In this document: piece by piece, positions 28,863 through 36,615 of the stretch
How the letters are laid out: the number at the start of each line of letters is the position of its first letter
How positions within the stretch are numbered: the first letter of the stretch is position 1
DNA from: Streptosporangiaceae bacterium
GTDB taxonomy: Bacteria > Actinomycetota > Actinomycetes > Streptosporangiales > Streptosporangiaceae
Assembly (NCBI GenBank): GCA_019239975.1
Contig: JAFAZE010000070.1
Span: forward strand, 62,001-126,000
Length of the DNA stretch: 64,000 bases
Direction of reading: 5' to 3'
Made by a program: the position numbers and the translations under genes
The notes under the pieces: model-generated
The model's database searches: none
The model's input: the letters and a program-made list of their open reading frames with translations, nothing else
What the model was told of the DNA's origin: nothing

Positions 28863-29047
28863 CTATGTTCCTCCGTTCCGTTGTCCCCGCCAGGCACGCT
28901 TGTCACCGCCTGCAGCACCGCGAACAGCTCCGACCAGCCGCTGAAGGCGCGTGCGAGGCCGTCGCGGGACCGCATCACGCCCGCGATCGGCCGCTGATCG
29001 CTGATGATCACCTCGAGCTGCAGGACAACCCGGCGGTGTGTACCCAT
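28859..29047 (-). CDS. Small protein coupled to the secreted protein
   Basis: A 62-residue protein (ATG 29047) with text EVIISDQRPIAGVMRSRDGL then FSGWSELFAVLQAV. The pattern P-I-x-G ... F-x-G-W-x-E-L-F-x-x-L-Q recurs in short actinobacterial proteins that I cannot name. Its TGA overlaps the GTG of the next gene, a typical operon coupling, which is the main evidence that it is real. No signal peptide. Confidence 0.65.
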   Translation of the reverse strand: MGTHRRVVLQLEVIISDQRPIAGVMRSRDGLARAFSGWSELFAVLQAVTSVPGGDNGTEEHR

Positions 29048-29114
29048 ACACCGAATCGTCCGCCCATGGCGCCATACGCCGCATCACGGTACCCACCACG
29101 GCAATTTGCCCCGC

Positions 29115-29310
29115 CCCACCACGGCACCGTCGGCCGCCTCACCCGCAAGCGCCGTCGGCCGCCTCACGACGGCACTGTCGGCCGCCTCACCACGGCACCG
29201 TCGGCCGCCCCACCACGGCACCGTCGGCCGCCCCACCCGCAAGCGCCGTCGGCCGCCCCACCACGGCACCGTCGGCCGCCCCACCCGCAAGCGCCGTCGG
29301 CCCGCCGCCT
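29115..29310 (+). repeat. Minisatellite of eight 23-25 bp units in two alternating types
   Basis: Type A has core CACCACGGCACCGTCGG (23 bp); type B has core CACCCGCAAGCGCCGTCGG (25 bp). The order is A B A' A A B A B, which suggests duplication of A-B blocks. Confidence 0.9.
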
Positions 29311-29543
29311 CACCACAACGCTCACGGCCACGTCCACCACATCCACCACGGCATTCACCAGCCTGCGCCCCCTACTTTCCACCAAAATTTCCCGGTTGAG
29401 CATGTCGTGGAAATCCCGGGTCGTATATGGCACCGTAATATCCACAACGACAAATGTGCCCCTACTATCGTGGAAATTACGGGCCTGTATGCGGCTCTGG
29501 CATGTATTTCTGGGTGGTCACGGTCCGGGCTCACGATGGCGGC

Positions 29544-29598
29544 GGGGCCGCTGGCGCATTTGGCCCCGCCCAGTGGGGCCGCTGGCGCATTTGGCCCC
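29544..29598 (+). repeat. Two copies of the 24-nt GGGGCC...GGCCCC element
   Basis: Identical copies at 29544-29567 and 29575-29598, separated by GCCCAGT. The arms GGGGCC/GGCCCC enclose a 12-nt centre (GCTGGCGCATTT). Further copies are at 33063 and 49226-49280. Confidence 0.9.
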
Positions 29599-29754
29599 GC
29601 GCAGGGGCCGGCTGTCGGCAGCGGGGGTGTTACCCGTGGGCATGGAGGGCGGGTAGCGATCGATGAGGTTAGTTACCAGCCCGAGATTTTAAGCCAGAGC
29701 CTGTACGCGGTCCTGAAATCTCCGTGATCATGGCACCGCGGCCCGCGCTAGCCA

Positions 29755-29845
29755 CGCAGCGGCGGCCCTGGGGGAGGCAGCGGCGGCCTGGGGAGGGGGT
29801 GGCGGCCCAGGGAGGCAGCGGCGGCCTGGGGAGGCAGCGGTTACC
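29755..29845 (+). repeat. Degenerate tandem array, unit about 19 bp
   Basis: Units built on GGCAGCGGCGGCCTGGGGA recur about four times with small variations. Confidence 0.75.
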
Positions 29846-29876
29846 AAAGGTGCGATGGACCGGAAGGCCGCCACGA

Positions 29877-29933
29877 GCTGCAAAGGCGGCGGTGGGCTGC
29901 GAAGGCGGCGGTGGGCTGCAAAGGCGGCGCATG
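29877..29933 (+). repeat. Tandem array of three 19-bp units
   Basis: GCTGCAAAGGCGGCGGTGG is repeated almost exactly three times just upstream of the 29960 gene. Confidence 0.85.
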
Positions 29934-29959
29934 GCGCCGAGTGATAAAGGAGCGACTTT

Positions 29960-30313
29960 ATGACGGAGTACCTCCCCGAATTATCTCCGAGCCGATACCG
30001 GATCCGCCGGCCGACAGCGCGCTGCCGATGCTCCTCCCGGCCAGGAGGCGGACCTGGCCGTCGTTCCTGGAAATTCGTTGGAGTTGCCGGCAACGGGACC
30101 AGGCTGATCCTCGCGGTTTTCAGCACATCGGAAGGCTGGCCGGCCGTGGGAGCCCAGGTCACGGAGACGGCGAGTGATGTCACTGTGGCGGTGTACGGTC
30201 GGCGCATACCGCCCGGGCCAGGCACTATGCAGCACATCACCCGGGTCGTGGCTGTGCACATTGCCCAGCCGCTCGGTTCGCGGCGGCTCCGGGCGATACG
30301 AGCGCGCACCTAG
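29960..30313 (+). CDS. Hypothetical protein, possibly frame-damaged
   Basis: A 117-residue frame from ATG 29960 with a strong site (AAAGGAG) eight bases upstream. The second half (LILAVFSTSEGWPAVGAQVT, then VTVAVYGRR and HIAQPLGSRRL) looks like a genuine small beta-rich domain known from actinobacterial hypothetical proteins. Between about 29993 and 30065 the third-position GC is higher in the +1 frame (reading EPIPDPPADSALPMLLPARR), so two compensating shifts may have altered this segment. Either a variable N-terminus or a decaying gene. Confidence 0.45.
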   Translation: MTEYLPELSPSRYRIRRPTARCRCSSRPGGGPGRRSWKFVGVAGNGTRLILAVFSTSEGWPAVGAQVTETASDVTVAVYGRRIPPGPGTMQHITRVVAVHIAQPLGSRRLRAIRART

Positions 30314-30344
30314 TGCCGCGGAACGGACGGCCCCGCGAACCGGG

Positions 30345-31136
30345 TCAGAACAGGGTGTCGTCGCGTTCGATACCGCGCATCCGGTCATAGTCCAGCACCA
30401 CGCAGCGGATACCGCGGTCCTCGGCCAGCGTCCGCGCCTGGGGCCTGATCGACTGTGCGGCCAGGATACCTTTCACCGGGCGCAGAAGCGGGTCCCGGTT
30501 CAGCAGGTCCAGGTAGCGGGTCAGCTGCTCTACCGCGTCGATTCCGGCGACCCGCTTGACCTCCACCGCCACGTGGCCCCCTCCCCCCGAAACGGGGGCT
30601 TCCACGTGGCCTCCCCCCGAAACGACGGCTTCGCCGGAAACTGCCCCGCCGGAAACTGCCCCGCCGGAAACTGCCCCGCCGGTCTCGCCGCGGCGCTTGA
30701 CCTCGATGGCGACGTTCGCGGCGTCGCGGCACATGATGTCCACCGGGCCGATCGGGGTCGGGTACTCGCGGCGAACCAGCCGCCAGCAGTCGCCGAGCAG
30801 GTGGAGCTGGACGGCGAGCAGCTCCTGCAGGTGCGCCTCCACGCCGTCCTTGACCAGCCCGGGATCGGTGCCCAGGTCGACGGAGGTGTCGCTGACGGTC
30901 TCCTCGATGGTGATCGTGAGCGTCTCGCCGGACTTGTTGGTCACCGTCCACCTGCCGGGCTGCTCGGTCAGCCTGCACGGCGGCGACATCCAGTTCAGCG
31001 GCTTGTACGACCCACCGTCCGAGTGGACGAGGACCGAGCCGTCGGCCTTGACGATCAGCAGCCGGAGGGCAGCGGGAAGGTGGGCGGTGAGCCTGCCGTC
31101 GTAGTCAACGCTGCAGCGGGCGATAACGAGACGCAC
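30345..31136 (-). CDS. nucS: Endonuclease NucS (EndoMS) with repeat insertion in the catalytic motif
   Basis: Mismatch-specific endonuclease of actinobacterial non-MutSL mismatch repair. The N-terminal DNA-binding/dimer half (1-115) and C-terminal RecB-like nuclease half are recognisable: Asp133 in [11 protein letters not shown], then EVK at 145-147, and downstream [15 protein letters not shown] and [20 protein letters not shown]. Between them, residues 151-188 are a Gly/Ala/Val/Ser repeat insertion, after which a second EVK (192-194) leads into the normal [10 protein letters not shown]. The family is about 220-225 residues; this one is 263. The C-terminus DDTLF resembles the clamp-binding end of relatives. 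GTG start. Activity is uncertain. Confidence 0.93.
   Translation of the reverse strand: MRLVIARCSVDYDGRLTAHLPAALRLLIVKADGSVLVHSDGGSYKPLNWMSPPCRLTEQPGRWTVTNKSGETLTITIEETVSDTSVDLGTDPGLVKDGVEAHLQELLAVQLHLLGDCWRLVRREYPTPIGPVDIMCRDAANVAIEVKRRGETGGAVSGGAVSGGAVSGEAVVSGGGHVEAPVSGGGGHVAVEVKRVAGIDAVEQLTRYLDLLNRDPLLRPVKGILAAQSIRPQARTLAEDRGIRCVVLDYDRMRGIERDDTLF
30569..30685 (-). repeat. Two tandem arrays inside nucS
   Basis: Three 15-bp units (core CTGCCCCGCCGGAAA on the + strand; 30641-30685) and two 30-33 bp units starting CCACGTGGC (30569-30601 and 30602-30631). The latter contain a CCCCCGAAACGGGGG hairpin. All periods are multiples of three. Confidence 0.9.
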
Positions 31137-31193
31137 GGAACGTAACTGTAGCCCGCCAGGTCAGGTACGGGCGCCCGGATAGGGTTGACGCCT

Positions 31194-31469
31194 GTGAGCC
31201 CGCGCAAAGTCCGCCGTCCCCGGTCTGCGGCGCGTGCCGCGCCGCTCGGGCCTGAGCGGATCGAGTCGGGGCCCGACGGCGACTGGATGGTGCGGCCGGT
31301 GCCCGGCGCGGCGGCGCTCAAGGCGTATCGCTGCCCCGGTTGCGACCAGGAAGTTCATCCGGGCACGGCGCATCTCGTGGTGTGGCCGTCGCGGACGCCG
31401 GGCGTGGCCGAACGGCGGCACTGGCACACGGCGTGCTGGCAGCGAAGGCTGAACCGGCGCCCGGGCTGA
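31194..31469 (+). CDS. Conserved small protein with Cys/His metal-binding pattern
   Basis: A 91-residue actinobacterial protein of unknown function. GTG 31194 (VSPRKVRRPRSAARAAPLG) is preferred over TTG 31185. The core AYRCPGCDQEVHPGTAHLVV supplies a CxxC knuckle; RRHWHTACWQRR supplies further His/Cys ligands, together a likely zinc site. It is divergent from nucS, an arrangement seen in other actinobacteria. Confidence 0.8.
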   Translation: MSPRKVRRPRSAARAAPLGPERIESGPDGDWMVRPVPGAAALKAYRCPGCDQEVHPGTAHLVVWPSRTPGVAERRHWHTACWQRRLNRRPG

Positions 31470-31486
31470 GCGGCTGGGCTGCGGCG

Positions 31487-31520
31487 GCTGAGCTGGAGTG
31501 GCTGAGCTGGAGTGGCTGAG
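31487..31520 (+). repeat. 14-bp tandem duplication
   Basis: GCTGAGCTGGAGTG occurs twice (31487-31500, 31501-31514) and a third partial copy follows, in the spacer before the hydrolase gene. Confidence 0.9.
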
Positions 31521-31555
31521 CCGAACGACCCAGGCTGAAGGGAACGGACGACATC

Positions 31556-32269
31556 ATGAGCGAGATCAGGGCGGCCACCGTCCTGCCGGCCAGGCGCACG
31601 CCGGTCACCCTCCGCACCTCCGACGGGCTTCGGCTGATCGGCGAGCTGGCGGCGCCGCCGCACGCCGCCCCGGTCGCGACACTGGTCTGCCTGCACCCGC
31701 TGCCCACCCACGGCGGGATGATGGACAGCCACATCCTCCGCAAGGCGTCCTACCGGCTGCCGGCCCTGGCCGGGCTCGCCGTGCTGCGGTTCAACACCCG
31801 GGGCACGTCGTCGGAGCAGGGGACGAGCGAGGGCGCGTTCGGCGGCGGCGAGGACGAGAGGCACGACGTGGCGGCGGCCGTCGATTACGCCGTCGCGGCC
31901 GGTCTGCCCAGGCTCTGGCTGGTGGGCTGGTCGTTCGGCACCGAGCTGGCGCTGAAGTGGGGCGATCTGCCCGCGGTGGAGGGCGCGATCCTGCTGTCCC
32001 CGCCGCTGCGGAGGGCCACCGATGCCGATCTGGACCGCTGGGCCGCCTCCGGGAAGCCGCTGACCGCGCTCGTCCCCGAGCTGGACGACTATCTGCGGCC
32101 CGACGAGGCCAGGCAGCGGTTCGCGAGGGTGCCGAAGGCGCACGTGACCGGCGTCGATGGTGCTAAGCACCTGTGGGTTGGCGAGCCGTATGTTCGTATT
32201 GTGCTCAACGAGATCGTGCGGGCCGTCAACCCCGGCGCGGCGCCGCTGCCGACCGAGTGGGAGGGATGA
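31556..32269 (+). CDS. Alpha/beta hydrolase
   Basis: 237 residues. The nucleophile elbow is GWSFGTE (G-x-S-x-G), with LHPLPTHGGMMDSH as the oxyanion strand and a late histidine in VDGAKHLWVGEP. The strand FNTRGTSSEQGTSEGAF is typical of the COG2945-like serine hydrolases. Substrate unknown. The stop overlaps the next start as ATGA at 32266. Confidence 0.88.
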   Translation: MSEIRAATVLPARRTPVTLRTSDGLRLIGELAAPPHAAPVATLVCLHPLPTHGGMMDSHILRKASYRLPALAGLAVLRFNTRGTSSEQGTSEGAFGGGEDERHDVAAAVDYAVAAGLPRLWLVGWSFGTELALKWGDLPAVEGAILLSPPLRRATDADLDRWAASGKPLTALVPELDDYLRPDEARQRFARVPKAHVTGVDGAKHLWVGEPYVRIVLNEIVRAVNPGAAPLPTEWEG

Positions 32270-33051
32270 CCGTGGCTTCCGAGGCATGGCGGCTTTTCTC
32301 GCTGGAGGGCAGGAAAGCGCTGGTGACCGGCGCCTCCCGCGGCATCGGCCAGGTCATCGCGGCGGCGCTCGCCACGGCCGGCGCCGACGTGGCGGTCACC
32401 GCGCGCAACGAGGAAGGGCTGGCGCAGACCGCGCAGGTGGTCACCGAACAAGGACGGGAGGCGGTCGTCATCCCGGCCGACATCTCCCGGGAGGAGACGG
32501 CCACGGCCGTCGTGAAAGAGGCGATCAAGCGGCTGGGGCAGCTCGACATCGTGGTGAACAACGCCGGCGGGCAGAACTTCGTGGTGCCCTTCCTGGACAT
32601 GCGGGCATCGGGCTGGGACAAGGTCATGCGGCTGAACCTCGACGCCACCATGTACGTCTGCCAGGCGGCCGGCGCTCACCTGGCGGAGCGCCGCACCGGC
32701 TCGGTCATCAACCTCGCCTCGGTCGCCGGCCTGACCGCGTCGCCCTTCCTCGCCCCGTACGGCGCCGCCAAGGCCGGCGTCATCTCGCTCACCAGGACGC
32801 TCGCCAGCGAGTGGGGGAGTACGGGGATACGGGTCAACGCGCTGTGCCCGGGCTGGACCGCCACCGACCTGAACCGCAATCTGTGGGATACCGAGGACGG
32901 CGGGCGGGCGACGATCATGAACGTGCCGATGGGCCGCTGGGGCAAGGCCGAGGAGATGGCCGGCCCGGCCGTGTTCCTGGCCAGCGACGCGTCGTCCTAC
33001 ATGACCGGGCAGGTCCTCGTCGTGGACGGCGGCCTGTCGGTGGCCCCGTAA
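32266..33051 (+). CDS. Short-chain dehydrogenase/reductase (FabG-like)
   Basis: NAD(P)-dependent oxidoreductase of 261 residues. Cofactor loop TGASRGIG, NNAG segment (IVVNNAGGQNF), catalytic Ser in NLASVAGL and the YxxxK pair as YGAAK, and the C-terminal VFLASDASSYMTGQVLVVDG. Translationally coupled to the hydrolase. Substrate cannot be assigned. Confidence 0.9.
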   Translation: MTVASEAWRLFSLEGRKALVTGASRGIGQVIAAALATAGADVAVTARNEEGLAQTAQVVTEQGREAVVIPADISREETATAVVKEAIKRLGQLDIVVNNAGGQNFVVPFLDMRASGWDKVMRLNLDATMYVCQAAGAHLAERRTGSVINLASVAGLTASPFLAPYGAAKAGVISLTRTLASEWGSTGIRVNALCPGWTATDLNRNLWDTEDGGRATIMNVPMGRWGKAEEMAGPAVFLASDASSYMTGQVLVVDGGLSVAP

Positions 33052-33062
33052 CGACGCGCCGC

Positions 33063-33086
33063 GGGGCCCGATGCGCCAGCGGCCCC
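33063..33086 (-). repeat. 24-nt GGGGCC...GGCCCC element
   Basis: Inverted relative to the 29544 copies (centre CGATGCGCCAGC, two differences). It lies 12 nt after the SDR stop and before the convergent coiled-coil gene, so it may also act as a hairpin at transcript ends. Confidence 0.8.
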
Positions 33087-33160
33087 AGGGGCGGCGGCCC
33101 GCCAGCAAACGACGGTGCCGGGATCGAGTGGCCCGATCCCGGCACCGGCCGTACTGAGAG

Positions 33161-34606
33161 CTACTTGGTCCACCAGTCGTCGTCGCTGTCGGCCTTGGCC
33201 TGGCCGGCGGGCTGCTTCGCGCCCGAGCCCGGCGCGGGCTGTCCCGGGACCGCGGTGGGCGGCCGCTGCACGGTTCCCTGGACGGTCGCCGGGCCGGCGG
33301 AGCCGGCGGAGCCGGGGGCGGGCTGGCCGTTCCCGCCCTGCCGGGCGGCCTGCGGCGGCGCGGCCGCGGGCGGCGTGACCGCGCCGCCGTTGCCGGCGGG
33401 CGGGCCCGCGCTTTCGGCGATGGCCCCCTTAGCGGGCGCCGAAGTCACGGCCGGCTCCGCCACCATCGGCATCTGGCCACCGAGCAGCTGGCGCACCTGA
33501 GCGAGGTGGCTCGCGATGCTCTCCTTCTGCCTGGTCAGCTCGTCGACCTCGCGCTGCGAGGTAACCCGGCGCCGTTCGGCGTCGGTCTTGGCGTCGCTGA
33601 GCAGCTGCTCGGCCTGCGCCTTGGCCTGCGACACGATCTGGTCGGCGTTCTTCTTGGCGTTGCTGACCAGCTGCCTCGCGTGCTGGTCGGCGTCGCGCCG
33701 GGTCTGGTCGGCCTGTGCGGACGCCTTCGCCGCGCGCTGCTCGGCCGTGGAGGCCCGCTGCTCCGCCTCGGAGACCAGCTTCTGGGTGGCCGCCTGCGCG
33801 GCCGAGAGCCGTTCGGCCTCCTGCCGCTCGGCCTCCTCGCGGCGGGCGGCGAGCTGGATCTCGAACTCCGCCTCCGCCTGCGCGCGCTGCGCCTCGCTCT
33901 CCTCCAGGATGCGCTGCGCCTGGCTGCGCATCTCGTCGGCCTGGCGCTTGGACGTGGTGAGGATCTCGTCGCGTTCCCGCTTCGCGGAGGCCTTCAGCTG
34001 GGCGACCTCGCGCTCGGTCGTGGTACGCAGCTTGGCGATGTCCCGCTCGGCCGCGGCGCGCTTCTCGGCGACCTCGTGGTCGGCGGTAGCCCGCAGCTTC
34101 GCGACCTCGCGCTCGGTCGTGGAGGTCAGCTCGTCGGCCTCGCGCCGCGCGGTGGTCCTGATCGAGTCGGCCTCGCGCTCCGCCGCGCCCCGCATGTCGT
34201 CGGATTCCCGCTTGGCGTTCGCGCGCAGCTCGGCGGCCTCGTTCTCGGCGGCGGCGCGCAGCTCCGCGCCGTCGACCTTCGCCGCGGCCTTGATCTCGTT
34301 GGCCTCGGACCTGGCTGCCTGCACGAGTTCGGTGGCCTGCTCCTCGGCGAGCCTGAGCAGCTGCTCGATGCGCGCGCCGAGGCCGGAGTAGGTGGGCCGT
34401 TCCTGCTCCTGGATCTGCCGGTGCGCCTCACTGAGCTCGCGCTTCGCGGCCAGAGACTCCTCCTGGTGCCGGCGCAGCTCATTGCTGAGCTGCCGTATGT
34501 GCTCGTCCACCTGGTGCGGGTCATAACCGCGCATGACCTTGGCGAAATCGCGCGGCGGGGTGTCTTCGAAGAAACTGGTGAGTTGAGCGTCAATGTCCGA
34601 TTGCAT
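33161..34606 (-). CDS. DivIVA-domain long coiled-coil protein (FilP/Scy-like)
   Basis: 481 residues. A DivIVA-type N-terminus (FAKVMRGYDPHQVDEHIRQL) is followed by about 330 residues of almost uninterrupted coiled coil with repeated AxREADxxR-like phrases (AAEREADSIRTTARREAD), then a Pro/Gly/Ala tail ending DDDWWTK. In Streptomyces, FilP and Scy are encoded at the corresponding place beside methylmalonyl-CoA epimerase and organise the polar growth zone. Its composition and position make a cytoskeletal role at hyphal tips likely. Confidence 0.85.
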   Translation of the reverse strand: MQSDIDAQLTSFFEDTPPRDFAKVMRGYDPHQVDEHIRQLSNELRRHQEESLAAKRELSEAHRQIQEQERPTYSGLGARIEQLLRLAEEQATELVQAARSEANEIKAAAKVDGAELRAAAENEAAELRANAKRESDDMRGAAEREADSIRTTARREADELTSTTEREVAKLRATADHEVAEKRAAAERDIAKLRTTTEREVAQLKASAKRERDEILTTSKRQADEMRSQAQRILEESEAQRAQAEAEFEIQLAARREEAERQEAERLSAAQAATQKLVSEAEQRASTAEQRAAKASAQADQTRRDADQHARQLVSNAKKNADQIVSQAKAQAEQLLSDAKTDAERRRVTSQREVDELTRQKESIASHLAQVRQLLGGQMPMVAEPAVTSAPAKGAIAESAGPPAGNGGAVTPPAAAPPQAARQGGNGQPAPGSAGSAGPATVQGTVQRPPTAVPGQPAPGSGAKQPAGQAKADSDDDWWTK

Positions 34607-34818
34607 ATGGCCTAATCCTGGCTAGACGGGGGACGGCAGGCGGGGACAGCGGCCGGGTTATCGCCTTCGTTGCGGGACATGCTGCGCCACCCTCGTCAGC
34701 GTGAGACTGTGGCGCGGCATCGCGAACTCCGGCGAGTATCTCGCCCAGTGACAGGCACACTACTCCGCCTCCGCGGGATTGGTGGGCTCTTCGGAGTTCT
34801 CTGTAGCTGTGAATCCCA

Positions 34819-35271
34819 TTAGATGGCTTTTGTCTCACAAGGCTGGAGCGCACGGCCCCCGCGCGCCTGGACCAGTTCGGTGAGCACACCGCCGAGGTCC
34901 GATGGATGCAGGAAGGCGATCGAGGCACCCATGGAGCCGTGGCGAGGCCGCTCGTCCACCAAGCGTACGCCGGATTCGCCGATGGCGGCCAGCGCCGCGG
35001 TGATGTCGGGCACCGCGTATCCGATGTGGTGAATGCCCTCGCCGCGCCGGGCCAGGAACCTGCCGACCGGCGTGTCCGGGTGCAGCGGCTCGAGCAGCTG
35101 CACGTACGACGCGGCGGGAGCCGCGGACACGGCCAGCATCGCCTCCCGCACGCCCTGCTCGGAGTTGGTCTCCCGGCTCACCACCGTGAGCCCGAACACG
35201 GACTCGTAGCGGGCGATGGCCGCCTCCAGGTCGGGGCAGGCGATCCCCACATGATCGATCCGGGTCAGCAC
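34819..35271 (-). CDS. mce: Methylmalonyl-CoA epimerase
   Basis: Interconverts (R)- and (S)-methylmalonyl-CoA. GTG 35271 (VLTRIDHVGIACPDLEAAI) follows GGAGG by five bases and gives the normal 150 residues; the frame is open further upstream but that part lies under the thiolase gene. Vicinal-oxygen-chelate metal ligands are visible: His in RIDHVG, His in GEGIHHIGYAV and Glu in GVLTELVQA. Divergent from the thiolase. Confidence 0.93.
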   Translation of the reverse strand: MLTRIDHVGIACPDLEAAIARYESVFGLTVVSRETNSEQGVREAMLAVSAAPAASYVQLLEPLHPDTPVGRFLARRGEGIHHIGYAVPDITAALAAIGESGVRLVDERPRHGSMGASIAFLHPSDLGGVLTELVQARGGRALQPCETKAI

Positions 35272-35355
35272 GGTACCTCCAGCCACGAGTCCTGCGGGCA
35301 TTTCCTGCTGGGTATCGTTGCAAACAGGGCGCGATAGGCGAACACGGAGGCCGGC

Positions 35356-36549
35356 ATGCGCGAGACAATGCCCGAACCTGTCATCATCGGCGGCGCGCGG
35401 ACGGCGATCGGCCGGCTGCTCGGCTCGCTGGCCGGCTACACCGCCGCCGAACTCGGCGGCTTCGCCATCAAGGCGGCGCTGATGCGCGCGGGCGTGGCGC
35501 CGGACCAGGTGGAGTACGTGATCATGGGCCAGGTGCTGCAGGCCGGCGCCGGGCAGATCCCGTCCCGGCAGGCGGCGGTGCGCGCGGGTATCCCGATGAC
35601 CGTGCCCTCGATCACGATCAACAAGGTGTGCCTGTCCGGGCTCGACGCGATCGCCCAGGCGGCGCGGCTGATCCGGCTCGGTGAGTACGACATCGTGGTG
35701 GCGGGCGGCATGGAGTCGATGACCGGCGCGCCGCACCTGCTGCCGAAGTCACGTAAGGGCTTCAGGTACGGCCCGGTCGAGATGCTGGACTCGATGGCGC
35801 TGGACGGGCTGACCGACCCGTTCGACCACGTCTCGATGGGTGAGTCGACCGAGCGTCTCGGCGCGAGGCTGGGCATCACGCGGGCCGAGCAGGACGAGTT
35901 CGCGGCCCGCTCGCAGCAGCGCGCCGCGATCGCGACCAAGAACGGGATCCTGGCCGAGGAGATCACCCCGGTCCCGGTGCCCAGGCGGGGCAGGGAGCCG
36001 CTGACGTTCGCCGAGGACGAGGGCGTGCGCGGCGACACCACCGTGGAGTCGCTCGCCGCGCTGCCCCCCGCGTTCGCCAAAGACGGCACGATCACCGCGG
36101 GATCGGCGTCTCAGATCTCCGACGGCGCGTGCGCGGTCGTCGTGGCGTCCCGGGACACCGCGCTCGCGCTCGGCGCGGACGTGCTGGCGGAGGTCGGCGC
36201 GTTCGGCACGGTGGCGGGCCCGGACAACTCGCTGCACTCCCAGCCGTCGAACGCGATCAGGCGGGCGCTGGCCAAGGCCGGGCAGGTGGCGGCCGACCTG
36301 GACCTGATCGAGATCAACGAGGCGTTCGCGGCCGTCGCCGTGCAGTCCATGCGCGAGCTGGGCGCCGGCCCGGAACGGGTGAACGTGAACGGCGGCGCGA
36401 TCGCGCTCGGCCACCCGCTCGGCGCCTCGGGCGCGCGCATCGCGCTGACGCTCGCCTACGAGCTGCGCAGGCGCGGCGGCGGCCTCGGCGCGGCCGGGCT
36501 CTGCGGCGGCGGCGGCCAGGGCTCGGCGCTGCTGCTGCGCGTGCCATAG
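35356..36549 (+). CDS. Acetyl-CoA C-acetyltransferase (thiolase)
   Basis: Condenses or cleaves acetoacetyl-CoA-type thioesters. Active-site cysteine in [13 protein letters not shown], histidine in [16 protein letters not shown] and the C-terminal [13 protein letters not shown] motif. (The second cysteine is the one just before GGGGQG.) 397 residues, normal. ATG 35356 with GGAGG upstream. Neighbours in propionyl/methylmalonyl metabolism suggest a catabolic role. Confidence 0.94.
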   Translation: MRETMPEPVIIGGARTAIGRLLGSLAGYTAAELGGFAIKAALMRAGVAPDQVEYVIMGQVLQAGAGQIPSRQAAVRAGIPMTVPSITINKVCLSGLDAIAQAARLIRLGEYDIVVAGGMESMTGAPHLLPKSRKGFRYGPVEMLDSMALDGLTDPFDHVSMGESTERLGARLGITRAEQDEFAARSQQRAAIATKNGILAEEITPVPVPRRGREPLTFAEDEGVRGDTTVESLAALPPAFAKDGTITAGSASQISDGACAVVVASRDTALALGADVLAEVGAFGTVAGPDNSLHSQPSNAIRRALAKAGQVAADLDLIEINEAFAAVAVQSMRELGAGPERVNVNGGAIALGHPLGASGARIALTLAYELRRRGGGLGAAGLCGGGGQGSALLLRVP

Positions 36550-36615
36550 CGGGAGAGACACAGCGTGAGCGAGCCGCAGGGGCGCGGCGCCGTGGAGGCG
36601 AGCGGGAGACACAGC

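Larger units (their letters stand above)
29048..29959. other. Gene-poor, repeat-rich region
   Basis: About 900 bp with several minisatellites (listed separately). An AT-richer part at 29385-29510 contains two related segments starting TCGTGGAAAT. A minus-strand frame from GTG 29445 begins MDITVPYTTRDFHDMLNREI and might be a gene remnant, but it continues into the minisatellite and has no good ribosome-binding site. Confidence 0.5.

Noticed and set aside
29115-29310. CRISPR-like array
   Set aside because: Units are contiguous with no unique spacers, and no cas genes are present; it is a minisatellite.
29164-29445. Minus-strand frame beginning MDITVPYTTRDFHD
   Set aside because: The first 50 residues look protein-like, but the rest is the minisatellite and there is no ribosome-binding site at a suitable distance. 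Kept only as a possible remnant.
33161-34606. Repeated coiled-coil codons read as a DNA tandem repeat
   Set aside because: The similarity is at the level of heptad amino-acid patterns; no exact DNA unit repeats in tandem.
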